46,261 nucleotides of DNA, from NCBI GenBank assembly GCA_027366635.1, contig DAHXNE010000026.1:1-46261 (forward strand). The letters are read 5' to 3'. This stretch comes from Gammaproteobacteria bacterium. Lineage in GTDB: Bacteria; Pseudomonadota; Gammaproteobacteria; Steroidobacterales; Steroidobacteraceae. Shown piece after piece: positions 25,158 to 33,433 of the stretch. A program made the position numbers and the translations under genes. A model generated the notes under the pieces. That model was not told the origin of the DNA. It saw only the letters and a program-made list of their open reading frames with translations, and made no database searches. The first letter of the stretch is position 1. The number at the start of each line of letters is the position of its first letter.

Positions 25158-27302
25158 ATGTCCCCGGGGAGTTCGAGACAGCGCGGCACAGGCGACTCGT
25201 TCACGCGCCGCGCACCACGTGCCACAGCGGTGATCGCCATGGCGGTGGGCGCCGCACTCGCGGCGCCGCTGGCGCGCGCCACTGCGCCGCGGCCCAATAC
25301 CAGCGCGTGGACGTGCAAGCTTTGCGTATTCTATACAGGCGCGAAGGCCAAGGTCGAAGTGGGGGTGCTCGACGCCAGCGGCGCGAACTTCGCCTCCGGG
25401 CGCTACAACGGCGTCGATCACAACGGCGCGTACCTGCAAGGCGGCGCGCAGGGTCGCTGGCGCACCGCGGGCGGGGCTTACGGGAGTTTTACGGCGGATC
25501 ATCTGGGCCTTGCCTCACGCCATATCGCCGTGATAGCCGGCGAGGAGGGGCGTTACGAGGTCCATGCAACCTACCAGGGGCAGCCGTTTCACCAATACGA
25601 TGACGCCGAGACCCCGTACCGCAGCGCTGGCGATGGGGAGTTGGTGCTCCCGGGTGGCTGGGTGACGGCCAATACCACAGCGGGCATGACCGCCCTGCGG
25701 GCGGACCTCGAGCCGGTTCGCATCGAATCAAACCGGCGTACGGTGACTCTGAGCGGCCGGTACTTTACCAGCAGCGTCTGGACGCTGTTCGGTACTCTCA
25801 GCCAGACGGAGCGGACCGGCACCGATGCCACGGGAGCGAGCTTTCTCACCGAAGCGGTGCAGCTGCCGGAGCCGATCGATTACCAAACCGACGATGTCCA
25901 CGCCGGCGCAGTGTGGGCCGATGCCGGCGCCAGCGTGCGCATCGCCTATCAAGGCTCCTGGTTCGACGACAAACTGGACGCGCTGGTGTTCCAGAACCCC
26001 TATCTGCCGCTCGTGCCCGGCGCGAGTGCGGGTCTGCTGTCACTGCCGCCGGACAACGACCTGCAGCAAGGTTCGATTGCGGGCGAAGTGGTGTTGCCCA
26101 TCTGGTCGGGTGAGCTCAGCTATCTGGCCTCGGTCGGCCGTCTTGCCCAGGAGGGGACGTTCGTTCCCGGCAGTACGCTCCCGGGCGGCCCGGCGCCGCT
26201 GTCCGGCTCGCTGTCCGGCGATATTGACCTGACACATTACGCGCTGGGGCTGTCGCTGCGGCCGATGGCCCGGCTCGATCTGCTCGGTCGGGCCACGTAC
26301 GATGGCCATGACGACCACACCGCGGTGCTCGCCATTCCCTACATCGTGACGGACACGCTGCCGGGCGGTATTGGTGTCACGCCGCGCTACGGAGAGGATC
26401 GTGTGCGGCTCACCGGCAGCGCCTCTTACCGCCTGGTCCGCTGGGCGCGGGTAAGTGTCGGGGGTGAGTACGGCCACACCCATTACGGTCCTCTGCAGGT
26501 CCTGACCTCGCTCAGCGAGCTGCAGGCATGGGGCCAGGCGACGGTACAGCCGGTGGCGGCGGTGAGCGTCACGGTCAAGGGGGGCAGCTCGCGCCGCGAC
26601 GCCTCGGCACTCGATGTGGCCGCCCTGCCGCCGGGCGAGGATCCGCAGCTGCTGGCGTACGATTACGCGCCCCGCGATCGGGAGTTCCTCATGGTCCGGG
26701 GCACCTGGGCCATCACCACCCGGGTGGCATTCTCGCTGCAGAGCACCGCGGCCACGGACGCGTATCGCCGCTCGCAGCTTGGCCTGAGCGATGCACGCGA
26801 GCGCGAGCTCTCCGCAACGCTGGAGTGGTCGCCCGCGAGCCCCTGGAGCCTGTATCTCGACAGCAGCTACCAGCACCTGGAGACCGGCCAGTACGGCCTG
26901 CAGATCCCCGCCGGCATCGCCTGGCAGGCGCGCGAGGGCGAATATTTCTGGACCGCCGGCACGGGAGGAACTTGGACCGTGAGCTCGCGCTGGCGCGTCC
27001 GGGCCGATTACGTTTACGCGGCTTCGCGCGCGAACATGTCGCTCGACAGTGTGGGTGTCTATGGGGGATTTCCACAGGATGGCAGCTCACTCGACACAGT
27101 CAAAGTCGATGCGAGCTACCGGTGGACCGCGGCGCTGTCGCTGCGCCTGCGCTACGAGCGGGCCAATTTCGGATCCAACGATTGGGCGCTGCAGAGCGTC
27201 TATCCGGACACTGTGCCACAGCTACTCGCCCTCGGAGTGCAGCCGTATCGCTACGGTGTGGACCTGATCAGCGTATCATTCCTGTACCGGCTGGGACGAT
27301 AG
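25158..27302 (+). CDS. MtrB/PioB family outer-membrane beta-barrel
   Basis: A 714-residue protein with an N-terminal signal region (TAVIAMAVGAALAAPLARA). Shortly after it, WTCKLC (C53 and C56) reproduces the CxxC found near the N terminus of MtrB. The remainder shows alternating beta-strands rich in Tyr/Trp and turns (for example GGEYGHTHYG, VRADYVYAASRANMS) and ends in a barrel-like strand, ISVSFLYRLG. MtrB-type barrels sheathe the MtrA-type cytochrome. The start overlaps no gene and is preceded by AGAGGAACC. Confidence 0.92.
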   Translation: MSPGSSRQRGTGDSFTRRAPRATAVIAMAVGAALAAPLARATAPRPNTSAWTCKLCVFYTGAKAKVEVGVLDASGANFASGRYNGVDHNGAYLQGGAQGRWRTAGGAYGSFTADHLGLASRHIAVIAGEEGRYEVHATYQGQPFHQYDDAETPYRSAGDGELVLPGGWVTANTTAGMTALRADLEPVRIESNRRTVTLSGRYFTSSVWTLFGTLSQTERTGTDATGASFLTEAVQLPEPIDYQTDDVHAGAVWADAGASVRIAYQGSWFDDKLDALVFQNPYLPLVPGASAGLLSLPPDNDLQQGSIAGEVVLPIWSGELSYLASVGRLAQEGTFVPGSTLPGGPAPLSGSLSGDIDLTHYALGLSLRPMARLDLLGRATYDGHDDHTAVLAIPYIVTDTLPGGIGVTPRYGEDRVRLTGSASYRLVRWARVSVGGEYGHTHYGPLQVLTSLSELQAWGQATVQPVAAVSVTVKGGSSRRDASALDVAALPPGEDPQLLAYDYAPRDREFLMVRGTWAITTRVAFSLQSTAATDAYRRSQLGLSDARERELSATLEWSPASPWSLYLDSSYQHLETGQYGLQIPAGIAWQAREGEYFWTAGTGGTWTVSSRWRVRADYVYAASRANMSLDSVGVYGGFPQDGSSLDTVKVDASYRWTAALSLRLRYERANFGSNDWALQSVYPDTVPQLLALGVQPYRYGVDLISVSFLYRLGR

Positions 27303-27318
27303 CAGAGGAGATTCCCGG

Positions 27319-27636
27319 ATGAGCACTAGAGGTCTGATTCTTTCTGGACTGGGGCTCGCGCTTGCGGCCAGTGCGGCCATGGCGTCTGCGGCCACGCCCG
27401 CGGCCGAAGGCAAGGCATTGGCGAGCTCGCAGGGCTGTGACATGTGCCATGTGGCCGGCGGCATGGCCAAGCCACTGTCGAGCTATGTTGGGGATTCCGA
27501 CAGCCGGCTCGAGGCGGCCATTCTCGATCCGAAGAAGGCGCTTGGGGCCAACGTGATGATGCCGCCCTTCCGCGGCAAGCTGAGCGCCGCGCAGTTGGCC
27601 GCGCTCGTGGCCTACATCAAGGCTGGCGGCCGGTAG
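27319..27636 (+). CDS. Small monoheme class I cytochrome c
   Basis: A 105-residue secreted cytochrome. A signal peptide (LILSGLGLALAASAAMASA) precedes a single heme site, CDMCH, and the segment ANVMMPPFRGKLSAAQLAALVAYI provides the likely distal methionine. It is the last gene of the conduit operon, 16 bases after the barrel gene and preceded by GAGGAG. It could shuttle electrons in the periplasm between an inner-membrane donor and the decaheme wire; this role is inferred from position. Confidence 0.88.
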   Translation: MSTRGLILSGLGLALAASAAMASAATPAAEGKALASSQGCDMCHVAGGMAKPLSSYVGDSDSRLEAAILDPKKALGANVMMPPFRGKLSAAQLAALVAYIKAGGR

Positions 27637-27694
27637 AGGCCGAGCGCGGCGCCGGGCGGTTCCGGCCTCGCCCCGAGAGCATAGATCGGCACGC

Positions 27695-28057
27695 TCAACC
27701 CGGAGCGAGCGGGGTCGGATCCAGGTAAATTTCGTAATGCGAGATTTTGTCGCCGCGTAGCGTGAGGACATCGCAGAACGGAAGCTGAACGGTCGTGCCG
27801 TCCAGCCGTTGGTAACGCACCTCGCCGCGGCAGATGACGTGCCCGGAAGTCTCCCACAGATCGAGCACGCGATGCGACAGGGATGCGACGCTGGCAAAGA
27901 ATCCATCCACGGCTTGCGCGATCGCGGTCTCGCCCTGCGCCGCGGGCGCGCTACCGAAGCGGAAGCGGGCGTCGGGCGTCAGGAAGCCGACGAATTCCCT
28001 GGTGCGCTTGCCGTCGATGCTCGCGAAGAGCCGTTGACACCACTGCTGTCGATTCAT
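27695..28057 (-). CDS. SnoaL/NTF2-like protein
   Basis: A 120-residue protein with the NTF2-like cone fold pattern: an N-terminal helix (RQQWCQRLFASIDG), FVGFLTPDARFRFGSAP, then strands ending DVLTLRGDKISHYEIYLD. AGGAG six bases before the ATG fixes the start. Such proteins may be isomerases, hydrolases or binding proteins, and no catalytic set stands out. It follows the prenyltransferase gene by 20 bases, so the two are likely cotranscribed. Confidence 0.75.
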   Translation of the reverse strand: MNRQQWCQRLFASIDGKRTREFVGFLTPDARFRFGSAPAAQGETAIAQAVDGFFASVASLSHRVLDLWETSGHVICRGEVRYQRLDGTTVQLPFCDVLTLRGDKISHYEIYLDPTPLAPG

Positions 28058-28077
28058 GAGATTCTCCTGCGCGCGTT

Positions 28078-29061
28078 TCAGCGTACGATGGCCGCGCTCA
28101 ACACACTGACGAACAGCAGCGCCGATCCCGCCAAGTGCAGCTTCAATGTGGTGCGGATGGAGCGCTGCAGCGAGGCGCGCTCGGTTGGTTCGACGATCGC
28201 GCCGGCGGCGCGCCACGCCGCGGGCAGCAGCAGCAGGCCGGCGAAGCCCGCCCAGGCCGGGATCACGCCCAAGATGGCGGCCAGAATCAGCGCCGCGCAG
28301 GCTCCGCCCTGCAGCGCGAGAAACAACCGGCGCGTGGCCGGCACGCCGAGCCGTACCACGAGGGTGGCTTTCCCGGCACGCGCGTCGGCCTGTCGGTCGG
28401 GCACCTCGTTCATCAGCAGAATCGCCGCGACCCACAGGCCCATGGGCACCGATATCAGGATGCTTGTGGCGTTGAGCCGTCCGCTCTGCAGCCATGCCGC
28501 GCCGGCCACCGGCAGAACTCCGAATGCGATGGCGATGCTCGCCTCACCGAGGCCCCGGGCGGCGAGCTGGATCCGCGGCAGGGAATAGGCCAGTCCGAGC
28601 GCGACTCCGACCACGCCGAATGCCAGCACGCCCGGTCCGCGCAGCGCGACCAGTGCGAGCCCCAATACCGCCGCGACAGCGAGCAGCGCTATGCCCCAGA
28701 GTGTCATCTCGCGCGGGCTGAGCACGCCGTTCTGAATAAAGCGCGAGCCGCCGGTGTAGGGGAATATCCGCTCCTCGTTGCCGCGGTCGGCGCCGGACAG
28801 ATCATCGCTGACGTCATTGAGGACATTCGCGGCCAAATGAACACACAGCGTTGCCAGCAGAGCCAGCAGTGCCAGGCTCCACGAGAACCGTCCGGCGACT
28901 CGGTAGCCCCAGGCACTGCCGATGAGCACCGAGGCGAGCGATGCGGGCGCGAAGGCCGGCCGCGTCGCAAGCACCAGCCGCCGCGTCCGTGCCGCGAATG
29001 AGCCGCCGCCGAACGCGGCGGCGGTCGGCTCGGCGGGAGTTGTCTGCATGGGCGTCGTCAT
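28078..29061 (-). CDS. UbiA/MenA-type prenyltransferase
   Basis: A 327-residue membrane protein with about eight or nine helices. The prenyl diphosphate/Mg motif is NVLNDVSDDLSGAD, followed by PYTGGSRFIQNGVLS; the second Asp-rich loop is NEVPDRQADARAGK. This places it among UbiA-superfamily enzymes that attach a polyprenyl chain to an aromatic ring, nearest to 1,4-dihydroxy-2-naphthoate prenyltransferase (MenA). The ATG at 29061 has GGAG nine bases upstream and is preferred to GTG 29067. Its place between the cytochrome b fusion and a SnoaL protein suggests quinone supply for the respiratory chain. Confidence 0.82.
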   Translation of the reverse strand: MTTPMQTTPAEPTAAAFGGGSFAARTRRLVLATRPAFAPASLASVLIGSAWGYRVAGRFSWSLALLALLATLCVHLAANVLNDVSDDLSGADRGNEERIFPYTGGSRFIQNGVLSPREMTLWGIALLAVAAVLGLALVALRGPGVLAFGVVGVALGLAYSLPRIQLAARGLGEASIAIAFGVLPVAGAAWLQSGRLNATSILISVPMGLWVAAILLMNEVPDRQADARAGKATLVVRLGVPATRRLFLALQGGACAALILAAILGVIPAWAGFAGLLLLPAAWRAAGAIVEPTERASLQRSIRTTLKLHLAGSALLFVSVLSAAIVR

Positions 29062-29167
29062 CGTCACGGACTCCTATGCCGCGGCCTGTACCGCCGCGCC
29101 ACTTTGATTACCGTCACTTTTGCTCATCCGCTTCACGACAGGGGGCAATGGCCGCAGTGCGTGCCGC

Positions 29168-30820
29168 TCATCCTGCGAAGATTACCAGTAGGATCAGCGT
29201 GATACCGGTGATCACGACGGCGGACCCGAACAGCACGCTGATGGCCGTCATGAACGGCGAGGGCGCCGGCACAATCGACTGCTCGAGCCGACCCTCGTCC
29301 ACCAACTGTTGGTACTGCAAGGGCCGCTCCTCTTTGAACCGATCGAGCGGCACCCGGCCGGTAAGGATCGAGACATCGATCGGAAATTTCTCGGGCCGCA
29401 GGTGATTGTGGAAGAAATGAAAAATGAAGATGAAGCCGGTCGCGAGCAGTGCCTCTTCGGAATGCACGAGCAAGGCGACATTCAGGGCGATCCCGGGCAG
29501 CAAGCGTGTGGAATAGACCGGCGCTGCCATCATGAGCCCGGACACGCCGATGATCGCCACGCCCCAGAATACCGCCCAGTAATCGAATTTCTCCCAGTAC
29601 GTCCAGCGGCCCATGCGCGGCTGAGGTCCGAGGTACAGGAACCAGCGGAAGTTACCCCAGATATCGCGGATGTCCTTCTGGTTGGGCACGAGAGAATCGT
29701 CCCCCAACAGGCGGAAGCGCTGCTTTTTCACCACCACGCGGTAGCCCAGGTAGCACAAATGAAAGAAGAAGTAGCCGAAGGTGATGCCGCCGTTGACGAT
29801 GTGCACGATGCTCATCGTGTGTGGACCGCCGAAAAAGGCGGTCACGGCGCGGGCCCAGGCGGTCTGCGGATGCATCAGCGCCAGGCCCGTCAGGGCCAGC
29901 AGCATGAAGCTCAGGATCACGGTCAGGTGCGTCAGACGGTCAACCACGGTGAACCGCTGGATGTGCGGCCCGCCGAAGTGCGATACCCGCGGCAGCTCGC
30001 CGCGCAGCCGGCCGACGAAACTACGCTGCAGCCACAGCAGTGTGTGCAGGCCGAAGAAGCCGAACACGCCGATGAGCAATGCCAACATGAAGTAATGCAC
30101 GCCGGTCAGCAGCGCGGAGCGCCGCGGATCATCTGGCTGGGGATGCGGGTCGAAGCCGATGAAGTTGGCCGTCGCTCCGGCATGGCAGCTCTGGCAAGTC
30201 GTCAGCCGATTGCGCGCGGAGACGCGTGACAGCGGATTGGATGGCGGCAGCGCGAGGTGCGGGTTGTGGCAGCTAATGCAGGTCGGGGCCCCCTTCATTC
30301 CGAGCGCGGCGGCCTGGCCGTGCGGCGTGCTCATGTAGGAGCGATAGGCCTGGGCGTGGCATCCGGCGCAGGTGCGCGTGATGCGGCGCAGGAACACCGG
30401 ACTGGTCACCGGTTGCACGTCGTGCGTGCCATGGCAGGTGACGCAGGTGGGTGTGGTGCGTCGGGCGGCGGCCGGAGTCGGACTGGGCGCCATGGGTGGG
30501 GCATGCGACCCGTGGGCCAGCGCCCAGCCTTCGGCTACGTGGCAGCGCGCGCAATTGACCGCGGCAACCGGCACCGGATGCGGTATCCGCTTGATCGAGG
30601 CATGGCAACTGACACAGGCAAGCGAGGCGTGCACCGAGTGGGCCAGCACCCGCGGATTGACCTTCGGTGCACCCATGAGGCCGGTGGCATGACAGGCGAG
30701 GCACTCGCTGTTGGGGATCGGCGCCGCGGCGGGCGCCGCCTGGAGCGCCGGCCCGAGCAGCAACGCCGCGACAGCCAGCGCCACCATCCAACAGAGTCCG
30801 CCGACACGACGTGCGTTCAT
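29168..30820 (-). CDS. Heptaheme cytochrome c-cytochrome b fusion (CbcL-like)
   Basis: A 550-residue protein. After a signal peptide (WMVALAVAALLLGPALQA) come seven CxxCH sites (CLACH, CVSCH, CARCH, CVTCH, CAGCH, CISCH, CQSCH) in about residues 40-220. The rest is a four-to-five-helix cytochrome b of the formate dehydrogenase gamma/thiosulfate reductase type, with paired histidines in RLTHLTVILSF, VHIVNGGITFGYFFFH and FIFIFHFFHNH for two b hemes. The architecture resembles CbcL-type inner-membrane quinol oxidases that feed periplasmic cytochromes. It could link the quinone pool to the outer-membrane conduit. An ATG at 30832 is an alternative start. Confidence 0.9.
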   Translation of the reverse strand: MNARRVGGLCWMVALAVAALLLGPALQAAPAAAPIPNSECLACHATGLMGAPKVNPRVLAHSVHASLACVSCHASIKRIPHPVPVAAVNCARCHVAEGWALAHGSHAPPMAPSPTPAAARRTTPTCVTCHGTHDVQPVTSPVFLRRITRTCAGCHAQAYRSYMSTPHGQAAALGMKGAPTCISCHNPHLALPPSNPLSRVSARNRLTTCQSCHAGATANFIGFDPHPQPDDPRRSALLTGVHYFMLALLIGVFGFFGLHTLLWLQRSFVGRLRGELPRVSHFGGPHIQRFTVVDRLTHLTVILSFMLLALTGLALMHPQTAWARAVTAFFGGPHTMSIVHIVNGGITFGYFFFHLCYLGYRVVVKKQRFRLLGDDSLVPNQKDIRDIWGNFRWFLYLGPQPRMGRWTYWEKFDYWAVFWGVAIIGVSGLMMAAPVYSTRLLPGIALNVALLVHSEEALLATGFIFIFHFFHNHLRPEKFPIDVSILTGRVPLDRFKEERPLQYQQLVDEGRLEQSIVPAPSPFMTAISVLFGSAVVITGITLILLVIFAG

Positions 30821-30855
30821 TTTCAACAGCATCCGGGACAGGCCGGTGCGGGTCG

Positions 30856-30894
30856 ATACGTACGATTGCCTAGGATATCCGCACAGGTACGTAT
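30856..30894. promoter_or_regulatory. Paired TACGTA inverted repeats in a divergent promoter region
   Basis: ATACGTAC (30856-30863) and GTACGTAT (30887-30894) form a perfect 8-base inverted repeat; each arm contains the palindrome TACGTA, 31 bases centre to centre. They lie between the cytochrome bc fusion gene and hypC, which are divergently transcribed, and may bind a shared regulator. No regulator can be named. Confidence 0.35.
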
Positions 30895-30952
30895 TCAAGA
30901 CACCACGCCGGTGCGGCACGGTAGAGCAGCAGCCTGATTCAAGGGGTGGCGC

Positions 30953-31222
30953 ATGTGTCTGGCAATACCCGGCAGAATTCTCAGCGTTTGCGGTGACGAC
31001 CCCGTGGTGCGCACTGCGCGCGTCGATTTCGGTGGGGTCGTCAAGGAAATCAGCCTGGCGTACACCCCCGAGGCGCAGCCGGGACAGTACGTGCTCGCGC
31101 ATGTGGGCTTCGCCATGGCGTTGATCGATGAAGACCAGGCCGCCGAACTGCTCGCGACACTGCGCGGTCTGGCCGCCGAGGCGGGCATTTCCCTGGACGC
31201 GGTGCCCGGACCCGGCGCATGA
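30953..31222 (+). CDS. hypC: Hydrogenase maturation chaperone HypC
   Basis: An 89-residue HypC/HybG-family protein. MCLAIPG at the N terminus carries the essential cysteine (C2), followed by the OB-fold pattern TARVDFGGVVKEISLAY and YVLAHVGFAM. HypC carries the Fe(CN)2CO unit with HypD and delivers it to the hydrogenase large subunit. It opens the hyp operon, with AAGGGG before its ATG, and overlaps hypD by four bases. Confidence 0.95.
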   Translation: MCLAIPGRILSVCGDDPVVRTARVDFGGVVKEISLAYTPEAQPGQYVLAHVGFAMALIDEDQAAELLATLRGLAAEAGISLDAVPGPGA

Positions 31223-32385
31223 AGCACGCCGACGAATATCGCGATGGCCGGCTTGCACGCGTGCTCGCGGATCGAATCGGCGCAGAAGTGGTCGGCGGTA
31301 CCGGCGGGTATCACTTCATGGAATTCTGCGGCGGGCATACCCACGCCATCTCCCGCTATGGCCTGGAAGATCTGCTGCCCGCATCGGTTCGTCTGATCCA
31401 TGGACCCGGTTGTCCGGTGTGCGTCCTGCCGGTGGCCCGCATCGACAGCGCCATCCGGCTCGCCGAACGGCCGCAAGTGACGCTGTGCACCTACGGCGAC
31501 ATGATGCGCGTGCCGGGCTCGCGCGGCGTGTCGCTGCTGCGGGCCAAGGCGGCGGGCGCCGACGTGCGCATGATCTATTCGGCCGCCGATGCCGTGGCGC
31601 TGGCGCGCGCCGAGCCGCGGCGCGAGGTCGTGCTATTCGCAATCGGCTTCGAGACCACGACTCCGCCGACGGCGCTGGCTATCCGGCTCGCCGCGCGACT
31701 CGGTGTGAAGAACTTCAGTGTGTTCTGCAATCACGTGCTGACGCCCGCGGCGATCCAGAATATTCTGGAAAGTCCCGATGTGCGTGAGCTCGGGCGGGTG
31801 CGGATCGATGGGTTCATCGGACCGGCGCACGTGAGCACGATCATCGGCAGCGCGCCCTATGCGTTCTTTGCCGAGGAGTTCGCCAAGCCCGTGGTCATCG
31901 CCGGGTTCGAGCCGCTCGATGTGCTGCAGGCGATACTCATGCTCATCCGACAGGTCAATGACGGACGCCATGAGGTCGAGAACCAATACGGGCGGGCGGT
32001 GCGTCCGGACGGCAACGAGCACGCGAAACGTGATGTCGCCGAGCTCTTCGAGCTACGCAAGAGCTTCGAGTGGCGCGGGCTTGGACCGGTTCCCTACAGC
32101 GCGCTGCGTTTGAAAAGCGCCTACGCCGAGTTCGACGCCGAGCGGCGCTTCGCGCTCCAAGACGTCCCCGCGCGCGAGGTTCCGGGATGCCAATGCGGCG
32201 CGGTGCTGCGCGGCGTGAAGCGGCCCACCGACTGCAAGCTGTTCGGCACGGTATGCACGCCCGAGACGCCGATGGGCTCTTGCATGGTGTCCTCGGAGGG
32301 TGCTTGCGCCGCGCACTGGACCTACAAGCGATTTCGCGATCCGCTGCCGTTGGATGTGGGAGTTGCGGCGCAGGGGACCCGATGA
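31219..32385 (+). CDS. hypD: Hydrogenase maturation protein HypD
   Basis: A 388-residue protein. Conserved motifs are FCGGHTHAISRYG with C37, GPGCPVC with C65 and C68, and the C-terminal cysteine cluster around CQCGAVLRGVKRPTDCKLFGT that holds a [4Fe-4S] cluster. With HypC it is the scaffold where cyanide and CO are attached to iron. It overlaps hypC and hypE by ATGA on either side, so translation is coupled. Confidence 0.96.
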   Translation: MKHADEYRDGRLARVLADRIGAEVVGGTGGYHFMEFCGGHTHAISRYGLEDLLPASVRLIHGPGCPVCVLPVARIDSAIRLAERPQVTLCTYGDMMRVPGSRGVSLLRAKAAGADVRMIYSAADAVALARAEPRREVVLFAIGFETTTPPTALAIRLAARLGVKNFSVFCNHVLTPAAIQNILESPDVRELGRVRIDGFIGPAHVSTIIGSAPYAFFAEEFAKPVVIAGFEPLDVLQAILMLIRQVNDGRHEVENQYGRAVRPDGNEHAKRDVAELFELRKSFEWRGLGPVPYSALRLKSAYAEFDAERRFALQDVPAREVPGCQCGAVLRGVKRPTDCKLFGTVCTPETPMGSCMVSSEGACAAHWTYKRFRDPLPLDVGVAAQGTR

Positions 32386-33425
32386 GCCGACCGCTGCGCC
32401 GGCTGCTCGATGTTCGCTGCGGGCGGGTGGAACTCGCGCACGGCGCGGGCGGCAGCGCCATGGCGCAGCTGATCGCGCAGGTGTTTCACCCGGCGCTGGA
32501 CAACCAATGGCTGCGCCGCGGCAACGACCAGGCGGCGTTCGACGTCGAGCCGGGACGCATGGTGATGACCACCGACGGTTACGTGATCTCGCCGCTGTTC
32601 TTTCCCGGGGGAGATATCGGGTCCTTGGCCGTGCACGGCACGGTCAACGACATCGCCATGGGCGGCGCGGTACCGCGCTATCTGTCGGCGAGCTTCATTT
32701 TGGAGGAAGGCTTCCCGCTGGCGGATCTCGAGCGTGTCGCCCAGAGCATGGGGGCGGCGGCCCGCGCGGCCGGAGTTGCCGTGGTGACCGGGGATACCAA
32801 AGTGGTGGAGCGCGGCAAGGCCGACGGCGTGTTCATTTGCACGACGGGAATCGGTGTGGTGCCGCCCGGGACGGATGTCTCGGTCGAACGGGTGCGCCCG
32901 GGCGATCACGTTCTGTTGTCCGGATCGCTCGGGGACCACGGCATTGCCGTCATGTCGTGCCGGAACGACCTGCGCTTCGAGACCGCGTTGCAGTCGGACT
33001 CCGCCGCCCTGCACACGCTGGTGGCGGCAATGGTCGCCGCCGGCGGCGCGGGGCTGCACGCCATGCGTGACCCTACCCGCGGCGGCCTGGCGGCGACGCT
33101 CAATGAGATCGCTCAGCAGGCCGGTGTCGGGGTGCGGCTGCGTGAGCAGGCCATACCGATCAAGCCTGCCGTGGCGGCCGCCTGCGAGCTGCTCGGCCTC
33201 GATCCGCTGTATGTCGCCAACGAGGGCAAGCTCGTGGCCTTTGTCGCACCCGAGTCGGCTGGGGCGGTGCTCGCGGCCATGCGCGCCCATCCTCTCGGAG
33301 GTGACGCGGCGCTCATCGGCGAGGCCGTCGCGGACGATCATCGCTTCGTGCAGATGACCACGGGGTTCGGTGGCGGTCGAGTCGTCGATTGGCTCGCCGG
33401 TGAGCAGTTGCCGCGGATCTGTTGA
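32382..33425 (+). CDS. hypE: Hydrogenase maturation protein HypE
   Basis: A 347-residue PurM-like ATPase. ELAHGAGGSAM near the N terminus, DPTRGGLAATLNEIA and the terminal PRIC are HypE hallmarks; the last cysteine accepts the carbamoyl group from HypF and is dehydrated to thiocyanate, the source of cyanide ligands. The start overlaps the hypD stop by ATGA. Nothing unusual is seen in its motifs. Confidence 0.96.
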   Translation: MSRPLRRLLDVRCGRVELAHGAGGSAMAQLIAQVFHPALDNQWLRRGNDQAAFDVEPGRMVMTTDGYVISPLFFPGGDIGSLAVHGTVNDIAMGGAVPRYLSASFILEEGFPLADLERVAQSMGAAARAAGVAVVTGDTKVVERGKADGVFICTTGIGVVPPGTDVSVERVRPGDHVLLSGSLGDHGIAVMSCRNDLRFETALQSDSAALHTLVAAMVAAGGAGLHAMRDPTRGGLAATLNEIAQQAGVGVRLREQAIPIKPAVAAACELLGLDPLYVANEGKLVAFVAPESAGAVLAAMRAHPLGGDAALIGEAVADDHRFVQMTTGFGGGRVVDWLAGEQLPRIC

Positions 33426-33433
33426 GCCGTTCG

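Noticed and set aside
30911-30940. Sigma54-like promoter (GGCACGGTAGAGC) before hypC
   Set aside because: The GG and GC elements are one base too close together for a sigma54 promoter.
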